From the NCBI GenBank assembly GCA_036867785.1, contig CP145411.1, positions 1,364,001 to 1,428,000 on the forward strand: 64,000 nt of DNA. Reading direction: 5' to 3'. Shown piece after piece: positions 21,257 to 30,531 of this stretch. Under the pieces are notes generated by a model. It made no database searches, had not been told where the DNA came from, and worked only from the letters and a program-made list of their open reading frames with translations. A program made the translations under genes and the position numbers. Position 1 is the stretch's first letter. Every line of letters starts with the position of its first letter. The DNA comes from Plasmodiophora brassicae. Its lineage: Eukaryota; Endomyxa: Phytomyxea; Phytomyxea; Plasmodiophorida.

Positions 21257-21505
21257 TCATTGGCGGGGGACGCGTCCGTCTTCGCATAGTGGCATCGTTC
21301 TGAATACAAGGGGCGTCAGACGCGCGGAGCACCCGTGCCAGGACCGCATTACAGGCCACTGCATCGTATTCTGTCGATCGACGAGCACGTCGTCATCGTC
21401 GGCCGACGTGTACGCCGAGCTGGACGGGTCGGTGGAGGCGCCCCCCTCATTCTCCTTGTCGACAAAGAAATCAATCGTGTCGAGCTCGCGGAACTGATTC
21501 GCCAT
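21257..21505 (-). CDS. Short hypothetical ORF (82 aa)
   Basis: ATG at 21505, stop at 21257, between XRN2 and the ZC2HC1-like gene. The first 45 residues have coding-like, acidic composition (ELDTIDFFVDKENEGG, then a Ser/Ala/Asp-rich part); the remainder is unremarkable. It could be a free-standing small gene, a 5' exon of the ZC2HC1-like gene, or chance. No homologue recognised. Confidence 0.25.
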   Translation of the reverse strand: MANQFRELDTIDFFVDKENEGGASTDPSSSAYTSADDDDVLVDRQNTMQWPVMRSWHGCSARLTPLVFRTMPLCEDGRVPRQ

Positions 21506-21751
21506 TGCCCATCGGGTCCGGTGACGGGTCCAGTCCACGACCGATACCGACCGGCGACGGCCCCCGCCAAGTCACCCCGCGCAATCAAAATGTCCTCTGC
21601 CCCGCAGACGTCCCCGACCCCGGGACTGACCCTGCAGTGCGGACTCTCTGCTGCCCCTGCCACAGCCACCCGCGGGCTCGCTCTGCGACAGCCACACCTG
21701 CCGATTTGCACAAACACACGTCTACGTAGGTCGTGAATGTATTCCATGCGT

Positions 21752-24700
21752 TCAGCGTCGCGCACTGGAAGGTGGACGACGCTGTGGTTGTGGACGCCGG
21801 GAGTCGTCCAGCGGCGGTCCTCGCGGGACGTAGGGCGCGTAACGGGAATCGTCACGTGCCTGGTAAGGGTCCGGTCCCCGTTGTGGGTACCTTCGCCCGT
21901 CGTTGTAGCTGTTGTACCCGTACGATGACCCGGACTGGTAGTCGTAGTACTGGTCTCGCGACGAGTAGGACTCGTATCGGCGATGCGAGTACGCGGCCAC
22001 GTCGTCGGACGCCTGGTACCGCCTGTCAGCGTAGTTGTTGCTGCTGTTGCTGTACACCTGAGAGCTGGGAGGATAAGGTTGCCGGTTGCTCCTCCTGTCG
22101 TCGTAACCCGCTTGCCGGCCGTAGTTGGTATACGAGTACGACGGTTCGCTGGGGCGACCGTAATACCGATAACGGTCGTCTTCGGAACCCCTGGTAGGCA
22201 GGGCCTGCTGTGCCATGCGGACGCCAGCGGACGAGAGTTTGGCTTGCGGCTGACGGCCGCCTCCACCGCCGGCATCGAACATCAGGGACCGACCTCCGTA
22301 CCTTCGAAAACTGGTGACGGATGAGAAGTCTTCAGGTTTCAGGACAGGTTCCGCCACGACGGTACCCGGCAGCAATTGGCACCGATGTTCGACTGGAGCG
22401 GGATGCTCGAAGATCGCGGATATGGCTCGATTATGGGATAGGGCTCTGGAGAATGGACCCAGGTTCAATGTAACGCGCGACGAGGGCAGCGCTGCCTTTG
22501 GATACGGTTTCAGCTTCCCGGTCACACCTACGCTCTGAAGGGTCGTCGTTGTCAGTTTCTTCCATCCAGATAACGCTACTAGGAGAGAGACACTCTGTTT
22601 ACCTTGTCCCCTGCGATATGAGTACCGGCGCTGTTCAGCATCTCGGCGCTCGTCTTGTGTTTGAGATACAGGGCCGATATTTCGATGCCGACGACATGGG
22701 AAGCATTCGTGTACAGGTAATCGGAGCCGGTCGAGTCGCGCGCCTTTTCGACATCGTTCAGCGTTGGGCGGACCGTCTCCAGCGTCTCCAATAGAAGGTT
22801 CTGGTCAATGAACGGAAGCAAGACAACTGCCTGCCAAGCCCACTTCTTCCCGTTCAAGTCAACCTATGATATCGATTAAACTGACGTCGGTCCCAACCCA
22901 TTGCCGGGTATTACCGCAAAGTCCTCCGGGTAGAAGTGCAGAATCGGGGAATCAGACCTCGTCATTAAGTCCCGATAGGCTGGAGGAAGACAATGAGAAC
23001 TGGCCGCTGGAAGAACGCCCATCAACTGGGAAAGTGGCGAGAACGGTTTCCCCAGGGTGAGCTGGACGTCGAACTGGTCGATGTTCCGGAGGTCGGACGC
23101 AAACGGCGCATAATGGTACGGATAGAACCTGTTTGCCCAACTGTCAAACCTAAACAGCTCGTGGCACGCGGATACCCAGCACTCACCACTCCCAGGACTG
23201 GCATCCTCGGTAGTAGTAGAGCATCACCCAGCGCAGGCCTTGTGTATAACATCGGGCGATCTCAACGATTTCGTCATGGTTCGCCGTACGGTCGTAACCG
23301 AACTTTGCCTTATAGTAACGGTCCTGGAACCGAGTAAAGGAGTGCTCATGATAACAATCGTGCCAGGGACGACATACCTTGTAGCCTTGCTCATGGAAAC
23401 GAAGAGTATCTGGCGCGTCCGGCACGCGGTTCATTTCCTCGACTGCTTTCTTGACGAAAAGCGCATACTCGTCGTGATGAGCTGGCCAAACAAGACGGAC
23501 TGAGCCGCTTTAAGCCACACTGTCATGCGACGAACGTACCGGCAGCCTGCTTGAGGTCAGCGAGTACCTCATCCTCGTCAGATGAGCTGCTTGAAGGAGC
23601 TGCAACGTCTTCCTCTTCTTGCTCCTGTGCTTCAGCGTCATTGTCGGCAAGGACCTCAGCTGCTGCTGTGCTCGGATCGCTCGCTTCCTCTTTGTCATTA
23701 TCAACTGGAGCTTCAGCCGACGCAGCAGGCGACACAGACGACAGCCTTGCGCGTAAATCGCTCGCCGCCGCCTGATTTGCGCTAACCGAGCTTCCCTGAG
23801 TGACAATGTTCCCGGGTTTGATCACGCGCCGCTCTGGCATAATAGGCCTGATGCCGCCGACTGCATCGTCAGCAGCGATACCGCTTCTCCTTGATTTCTT
23901 TCGTCGTTCCTTGTCATCTTCACCGAGCTATGGACTGCGTTAGACACTATTACAGGAAAGAAATGCCATGGCGAATACAAGGGCGGATTCGGAACGTGAA
24001 CGCTTCAACGCGTCTGCCTTTGACTGACGGTCGCGCTCTTGCTGCTCCTGGCGTCGTTTATTCCGCTCCTCTTGCCGGTGACGACGACGCAGGAGTTCGG
24101 GTTCTTGCATGCCAATCTATTCCCAGAGTCAGCCAGCTGGAAATGAACTAGAGTACGCGTTCATCATACTTCGTCGAAAATCACATCGACGCGAGATAGA
24201 TTGACTTCCCCAGCATTCGTCAGGTACCCGCCGAGCAGCGGCAGTTTCGCTTTGTACAGCCTTATAAGGTCATCTATCAACGCAGCATACCGTCAGTAAG
24301 TCCTGGACAATAGGAGCAGCAGACAGAGGCGAGCAGTACCGAGGGCGCCTTCCCGAATTTCCAAGGACGGCAGGTGCGGAAGGAAATCGTTACCGACGAA
24401 GAAGCATAAGAAAACAAAATCGTCAATGACACGTTCGAGGTCCCATTGGAACGGTAGATCCTCAACGTAAAGTTCCTGATTGTGGCGCACATAAGTATCA
24501 AGTCGTGGCGACACACGACAAGAGACTAACAGAAGCCAGGTACTCCCGGAGCACGCTGATGCTCAGAAACTGAAACGGGGAATCCTTGACGGCAGTAGTC
24601 TCGTCGAATTCCGTCTCCTTAGTCTTGGCCTTGCCTTGACAATCGGCAGCAAAGTGGCCCTGCTGCCCACACGTATGGCAACCCTGCCCGATCACTTGTC

Positions 24701-25682
24701 AAACAGGAGCTCATGGCCAACGCAGGCCTTCAACCAAACCTTTTGCTTTCCAAACAGAACCGTCTCTCTGATAATGGTGAAGTGTGGCTCATGTGTGGCT
24801 AGTGACAGCATGATAAGGTCGGCATCCATTCCGTACACGACATGCCGCAAATTGGGCGGGTATCCAGGTCGGGCTCGCTGCTGCCTGATGAACTGCATAA
24901 TTTTATGCTCACCCTCGCCTGGGACGTTCGCGTCAGAATAGATGACTTGAACCTATAGGTGCAATCGGTCAGGCAACCTGGCGGAACGTGCGAAATGCAC
25001 CATGACACACATCAGCCCAGCCGGGATCCGATGTGATCCGGTCGTTGACATAAAACGTCAGTGCCTGACTCAGCTTCGCCATGAACGGAGTGCCTGGCTA
25101 CTCGACAGGTTAGATCGTTTCCCCCAGCGTTCGTCGGAGGCAGTACCGTGATGACATTATGATCCCATCTGTCGCCCTTAATCGGGGGCAGGGGACGTCC
25201 TTCCTTTTCCCATGCGTCACGAATCTCATTCTCCTTTGCTTTTCGTTGCGACATCTCCTGCGCGGCGCGGAAACGTCGCGATCGTTGTTGGTTCATCTTG
25301 GCGCGAGGCGCCACGCCATCAATGGCCATGTACAATAGTCGGCGCGGGCGCACCATCCCGAAGATGCGGTCAATGTACTGGAACACGTTAGCGATCATCT
25401 CCTCCTCCGACGCCGGTTGGGGCTGTGCACCTACGTCAGGATCGACGAACACCTACGCTATTCGCTGCAGGCAAGTACCTTGTCCTCTGGGTGACAGCAC
25501 GGATGGATCAACCCGTTCATGTCCAGGTAGAGGCAGTCGTACTCGACGGCATTCGGGTTGGCCTGCGACGTATCCGTCGGGACTTCCACCCCATCAACAA
25601 CGACGCGTTCGGCTTCGATGACGTCCGACACGACGCGCGGGTACTTCTCGCTCAGCCACCGATAGAAGGACGGGACACCCAT
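21752..25682 (-). CDS. XRN2: Nuclear 5'-3' exoribonuclease XRN2/Rat1
   Basis: Many short exons on the minus strand. The first, [18 protein letters not shown] with a stretch ending [13 protein letters not shown], and the next, [32 protein letters not shown], are near-invariant in Xrn nucleases. [37 protein letters not shown], a CCHC zinc knuckle ([14 protein letters not shown], specific to nuclear XRN2/Rat1), and [21 protein letters not shown] follow. A disordered acidic insert (about 23520-23840), the second conserved block ([28 protein letters not shown]) and [12 protein letters not shown] come next. The tail is rich in Arg, Tyr and Gly. The enzyme degrades 5'-monophosphate RNA and drives torpedo termination. 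Splice joins in the middle were not all checked base by base. Confidence 0.9.
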
Positions 25683-26241
25683 GGACGGCCGCGCGTCGTG
25701 GATCGACCGTAGAGTAGTGCGCCACGCACTCTGCGGGAGAGCTGGCTGACCCCGTCATCGACCCATGGCCACTCGCCCGCGACTGCCACCACTCACCAGC
25801 GACGACAGCGTACTGCGATCCAGGCGCAGCTCATACTGGGAACAGGGCTGCGAAGCATGCCGACGCTGGGCAAATACCGACTCATGCAGCGTTATGATGC
25901 AGCATTGGTAAACTTGTGGTTAGTGCGTTGAGGATGCACTCGAATGGCAACGCCAACGTTTATCACCGAATTATGAGCGTGTATATACGGCTATGATGTT
26001 ATAGAATCGGGAAGGGATTTTGTTGCTGGTGGTGGCTGTGGAAGCGTCGCAGCTGCCGGCAGTTGTGGAAGCGGCGTCCCTTGTCGATGACGATCGCGGT
26101 GTTCATCTGTTGCATTGTATTGCTGCGCTGTGATCACTGTGATCTAATAAGTACTGACCTTGCCTTCGCCGATGATGTTGAGCACGGCATGCTGCCCGAC
26201 TTCAGATCAACATGCGCCAGTGCAACTAATGGCGTGTCCGT
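25683..26241. other. Intergenic region upstream of XRN2
   Basis: 559 bases holding the XRN2 5' flank and the upstream flank of the first tRNA. I see no gene, RNA fold or repeat that I can support. The only ORF, 26063-26251, is short and featureless. Confidence 0.5.
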
Positions 26242-26321
26242 GGCTTGTTGACCGAGTGGTTAAGGTGAACGATTAGAAATCGTTTGGGCTTGCCCGCGCA
26301 GGTTCGAATCCTGCACAAGCC
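26242..26321 (+). tRNA. tRNA-Ser (anticodon AGA)
   Basis: 80 nucleotides. The acceptor stem GGCTTGT pairs with ACAAGCC; the D arm has GACCGAGTGGTTAAGG; the anticodon stem AACGA/TCGTT closes the loop TTAGAAA with anticodon AGA (reads UCU and, as inosine, UCC/UCA). A long variable arm and the T arm GCAGGTTCGAATCCTGC follow, which makes this a class II tRNA-Ser. The internal A and B boxes are intact. A run of T at 26324-26329 is a Pol III terminator. No intron. Confidence 0.97.
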
Positions 26322-26450
26322 TGATTTTTTGCCGCGCCTGTAGCGTGCTTGGCTTGCTCTCCATGGCGGCAACTGGACATTGTGCACCTTTCATGCAATG
26401 TGCCAGTTAACCTGTTGTGGTCAACGATGGCGTCGGCGCTCAGTGGCTAT

Positions 26451-26530
26451 GGCTTGTTGACCGAGTGGTTAAGGTGAACGATTAGAAATCGTTTGGGCTT
26501 GCCCGCGCAGGTTCGAATCCTGCACAAGCC
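26451..26530 (+). tRNA. tRNA-Ser (anticodon AGA), second identical copy
   Basis: Identical base for base to the copy at 26242-26321, 129 bases downstream on the same strand. It is followed by its own T-run terminator (26533-26536). The sequence just outside the two copies is different, so the duplicated unit is close to the tRNA itself or the flanks have diverged. Confidence 0.97.
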
Positions 26531-26633
26531 TCTTTTGGCGACGAACCGCTGTCCTGCATTCATTTTCTTCTTGCTGGAGCTGAAGATTTTCAGCAATCGG
26601 CGCGCATGGGAGCAATGAATTGCTAGATCTGTA

Positions 26634-28964
26634 TTAGCGTGCAGCAAGGAGAGGACCAGCGGTGGCCATGAGCATCTCAACGGCGCGAAGCTCTCGCAAC
26701 TGTGCCATAGCGTTCGGGAACTTGCTCAATTTCGCGGCGGCAATAGCAGCGTTACGACGCGCGGCGACAGCGTTGTTACTGTTGCTGACGACGTCGACCA
26801 GAACCGGAATCAGGCCAAGCAGGCCGTCAGCGACCTCAGCGCCACCTTTACTTGCGTCCAGCAATCGCGATACACACAACGCCAGATTGCCGATAACCTG
26901 GACGTCCCCAGCGGCCATCGAACCAATCCGCACCAAGCACGCAGGGACCTGTTTCTGATCAGTACACGCGTAGAGAATGCTGGCGAACCGGTCGCCCTTC
27001 GACAGGGCGGCCATGGCACGAACGCCATGGTCCAGGACCGGCGACTTCTCCATAAGACCGCTTACGACGCTCCAGACAACTGGCAGGACGGCATCGAGGC
27101 TGTCATCAACGCCCACACTGCACAGCCTTGCTAACGCTTGCAGGCACCGCTCCTGAACAAGAGCACCTTGCCCAGGTTGAAGAATGTTGCAGAGAACGGG
27201 GACCATACCCGCTTGGTGAAGCCGTTCAAGGCCGATTGGATCCGCCACTAGATTCACGACGACGCTCAGCATCTTTTCCAGTGTGTTTCTCTGCCTTGGG
27301 CCCGCCTTCCGTGATCGTTTCACTGCGCCAACCAAGACCTGAAACGCACGAGGATCCTCATGCGTGGCAAGTTGGTTCCTTAGCCGATCGTTGAGAAGCA
27401 GGTTTCCAAGCGCTGCCACTGCCCTCTCCTTCAGATCGTCAGTCGCCGCCCGATTCGACACAATAGCCAAGAGGCGGTGGGTGATCGGCGACGTCCCGGC
27501 GATGCTGGAACGGAACCGAGATTCCAACGCCAAGTTGCCCAGGAGGGCGATTGCTGCTGCTCGAACCTCGATCGCTTGATCTTGTTCCATCCATCGTCGG
27601 AGAGCTCGCCACGTCTTGTCGCCAGCCACGTCGTCAATCAAGCGATGCCGGACCTCGCCTAACGACGACAACGACAACAGTAAGGACAGCATGGCCTTAG
27701 CGTGATCCGGCGAGCACGACTGGCGATCCAGACACGTCACCAAGTCCTCGACAAGCGTTCCAGCTTGCGATACGACTTCCACGTTGTACGGGTTCCCATG
27801 GCATGCCTCGATTAACGCGTTGCATGCGTCGATCGGTTGCGATCCCATCACCGACACGGCCTTTGCCACGCCTTTCAGCACCCGAAACTGAACGCGCACG
27901 TCATCCCCGCCCGCCTGCATCAACGTCGTCGCCTTCTCCAGGTCAGTCGCGTTCAACGCGTCCTGCAGATCAGCGTACCCGCCCTGTGCGCGAACGCGTT
28001 TCTCCCTGTCGAGTTCGCGAATGTCGCGTCGGCACGCCGCGATCAGGTCCAAGGCTTCCCGAGCATCCGGCCTGCATCGTAACGCGCCGTTGTCGAGTGC
28101 GTCAATGGCGTCCCGGGTGCGTCGCAGGCCACGAAGGGCGCTGGCCCGTCGCATCCAGGCCTTGAACACCACCGGCCTGTTAAGCGGGAATCTGTTCCCG
28201 TCGAGAAACTCGGCCATGTCCAGGACCGTGTCGCAGTCGATCAGCGCCTTCGTGTACTGCTGCGTGCGGATGTACGCCAGCGCCCTGTTCGTGTAATACT
28301 CCTGGCCGTCCTTCTTCGCCTCGATCGCCTTCGTATAGAGGTCTGCCGCCTGCACGTACCGCCTCTTCGCGAAGCACTCGTTGCCTTCGCGTTTAAACGC
28401 GTCGGCACGCGCCTGCTTCTCGGCGCGTTGGCGTTCCCGTGCGACCATATCGGCCTCTAATGCGGCGAATCGTGGGTCGTCACGATCGGGGACTGGCTCG
28501 TCGTCGGAATCGGTGTCGGGTTCCCAGGCGTCCCAGCGTTGGTAATCGGTGTCGGAAGCGCGTTTCTGCCTACGATGCTCGATGTACCGTCGCCAACGCT
28601 GACGCCGCGCGATACGTTGCTCGCGATCCTTCATGAGGTCATCGACACGCGATCGAAGGTACGCTTGGCGTGCCTGGCGTGTCTCCAGGACGTCAGCCTG
28701 TCCACAATTCGCACAGACAGACACGTCGTCGATGTGCTCGGTGTTGCAGCCGCGACAGAAGATGGCGTACGAATCGGAATGGCCCGGCCCGGATCGAAAC
28801 GTTGGCGCTGGAGCCGCCTCTGCTATACGCTTTGCAGGGCGCGTGACGCGATCCAGCGTCGCGTCACATTCGGCATCGGTGATCGTCCCATCGACGAGGC
28901 CGTTGATCGTCTTGCTGACATCGTCGATCCGGTCCAGCCAATCGTCCAGCTCGGAATCACCCAT
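26634..28964 (-). CDS. TTC12: TTC12-like dynein-arm assembly factor (776 aa)
   Basis: Intronless. The order of parts matches TTC12: an N-terminal helical segment, a three-repeat TPR block (FKREGNECFAKRRYVQAADLYTKAIE onward, about residues 195-320), then armadillo/HEAT-like repeats to the end, finishing MAQLRELRAVEMLMATAG, which resembles the TTC12 C-terminus (QLRKLHGLEIL). TTC12 is a cytoplasmic factor needed to pre-assemble axonemal dynein arms. An added four-cysteine ribbon, CRGCNTEH then CANCGQ, lies at about residues 70-90 and is not in the animal proteins I know. SPAG1, UNC45 and other TPR-armadillo proteins are the alternatives. Confidence 0.72.
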   Translation of the reverse strand: MGDSELDDWLDRIDDVSKTINGLVDGTITDAECDATLDRVTRPAKRIAEAAPAPTFRSGPGHSDSYAIFCRGCNTEHIDDVSVCANCGQADVLETRQARQAYLRSRVDDLMKDREQRIARRQRWRRYIEHRRQKRASDTDYQRWDAWEPDTDSDDEPVPDRDDPRFAALEADMVARERQRAEKQARADAFKREGNECFAKRRYVQAADLYTKAIEAKKDGQEYYTNRALAYIRTQQYTKALIDCDTVLDMAEFLDGNRFPLNRPVVFKAWMRRASALRGLRRTRDAIDALDNGALRCRPDAREALDLIAACRRDIRELDREKRVRAQGGYADLQDALNATDLEKATTLMQAGGDDVRVQFRVLKGVAKAVSVMGSQPIDACNALIEACHGNPYNVEVVSQAGTLVEDLVTCLDRQSCSPDHAKAMLSLLLSLSSLGEVRHRLIDDVAGDKTWRALRRWMEQDQAIEVRAAAIALLGNLALESRFRSSIAGTSPITHRLLAIVSNRAATDDLKERAVAALGNLLLNDRLRNQLATHEDPRAFQVLVGAVKRSRKAGPRQRNTLEKMLSVVVNLVADPIGLERLHQAGMVPVLCNILQPGQGALVQERCLQALARLCSVGVDDSLDAVLPVVWSVVSGLMEKSPVLDHGVRAMAALSKGDRFASILYACTDQKQVPACLVRIGSMAAGDVQVIGNLALCVSRLLDASKGGAEVADGLLGLIPVLVDVVSNSNNAVAARRNAAIAAAKLSKFPNAMAQLRELRAVEMLMATAGPLLAAR

Positions 28965-29241
28965 CGCGGGACAACGAATGTGACTGACTGGCTGCCCACA
29001 GGCTGCGGTTTCGATTTCCGTTCACCAGATGATGGCCCCTTCATACGATGCTGGAATACACCAGGCCCCCGGAGTTGCCGCGCATGAGCACGAGGAGACA
29101 TTCTTGCCATTAGGGGTTGATGCAAAGTCAAGTGCTAGTCGCACTCCTCTACAAGTTGATGGCCGCTCGACGGCGGACTCCGTGGCTAACGAGCGCAGCG
29201 CCGCCCGGACGGCTACTATGGGACCGCACGCAGCAGGAGTC

Positions 29242-29793
29242 TCATGTCCATTCGTCTTCCCATTCCTTCAGGCGCTCCTGGTCGTCGCGAGACAGAGCGC
29301 GCCCATGGCACTTCTTGTACTTTAGGCCCGAATTGCACGGGCAGGGCTGGTTCGCTTGTTTCGACCGACGCTGCACAAGGACGGGATCCGCGTTCGTCTC
29401 GATGTCGGCGGCCAGCGCCGATATGCTCTGGTACCTCGTTGATGGCCGGTTGTGCCGCATGTCATCGAAATCTATATTCCTGTCAATATCAGAACCGTGT
29501 ACGATACTCGGGGCAACACTCCCAGCCACCTTCCACGGATATGGTGCCAGGTAATGGTCGGCCGCCTTCGTTGAAGACCGCGTACCCGGAGGCAGTCTCG
29601 CCAGGCGCCTTGGTGCCCAAGTTGGACAGGATCACGAACGCGATCAGCGCTATCGTCCCCAGCTCGAAAAACCCAGCTGGATATAGGATCAGACTGACGC
29701 GATGCAGACGGGCCGGTTGACGGCCTCACCATACGCCGATGCGATCCAGATCGTCAACGCCACCGCGCATCTCACGCTGACGCAGCCAGCCAT
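29242..29793 (-). CDS. SAYSvFN membrane protein fused to a SEC-C motif (146 aa)
   Basis: Three exons (29730-29793, 29530-29676, 29242-29471; introns 53 and 58 bases) sum to 441 bases. The N-terminus is a hydrophobic hairpin (VALTIWIASAYAGFFELG, then TIALIAFVILSNLG), followed by ETASGYAVFNEGGRPLPGTIS, the SAYSvFN core (SAYSVFN...LPGT) of SAYSD1-like ER proteins, which act in ufmylation-linked translocon quality control in animals. The C-terminal 50 residues carry CPCNSGLKYKKCHG, an intact SEC-C zinc motif as in SecA. The exon joining the two domains has correct phase. Sec-translocon association is inferred from both halves. Confidence 0.7.
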
Positions 29794-30531
29794 ATTTTGT
29801 GTGCGCAGATGGCAGACGCGGGACACCACCACACTGTACGACATAGTAGTGCAATACAGTAACACAACGGCTCATGGAAGGTTTATCATTGATGTTGACG
29901 TTCCCGAACAGTACTTCAGTGGTTAACAATCAGTACTCGTTCCCAAGAACGCGTCGCCGATGTACAATCGTGAACGCGAGGCTTCCAAGACGGTTGCCGT
30001 GTCACGTCATCATCCTGCGCAACAGTCGTCCGAAGCCCGACAGCAGATGGCCGGTGATCATTAGCGGAAACACCAGGAATGTCGCCGTCTCATTCCCAAC
30101 TGGTTCGCGAGCGCCGCCTACAAAAGATGACACAGTCAGACACGTGAATCAACAGATCGCTGGATACTGGACAACGCCGACACGCAATGCCTCATAACCG
30201 GTTTGACATCATCGAATATCTCACGCTTAACGAGATTCCAATAAATAAATTTTAAATCATAAGCAATGACGATATCTACAGCGTATGAATATCTAAATCC
30301 AGGTGCATACATGCGCACGTAAACCGCGATCGTATCTTGGCATTCGGCACGTTTGAGGATCAGGCGGCACCTCATCGTTGATGTCCTTGTGGCACGATTG
30401 CCTGATAGGCCATGCGCAGTCCGCCACGGACAGCGAACGCAATATTAGGGCGGGCCACACTCTGAGTGGACAATCATCCTATTGATGACGAACATCTAAC
30501 GCATCACGACAAGAAGATCTAGGTATATTGA
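29794..30531. other. Gene-free A/T-richer stretch
   Basis: 738 bases between the SAYSvFN gene and the WH2-like gene. Only short ORFs without coding character. The segment 30230-30330 is markedly A/T rich. No repeat or RNA fold recognised. Confidence 0.4.

Noticed and set aside
21349-22275. 308-codon minus-strand ORF rich in Thr and Arg
   Set aside because: It is the out-of-frame shadow of the Arg/Tyr-rich C-terminal tail of XRN2; composition is typical of a frame shift of a repetitive region.
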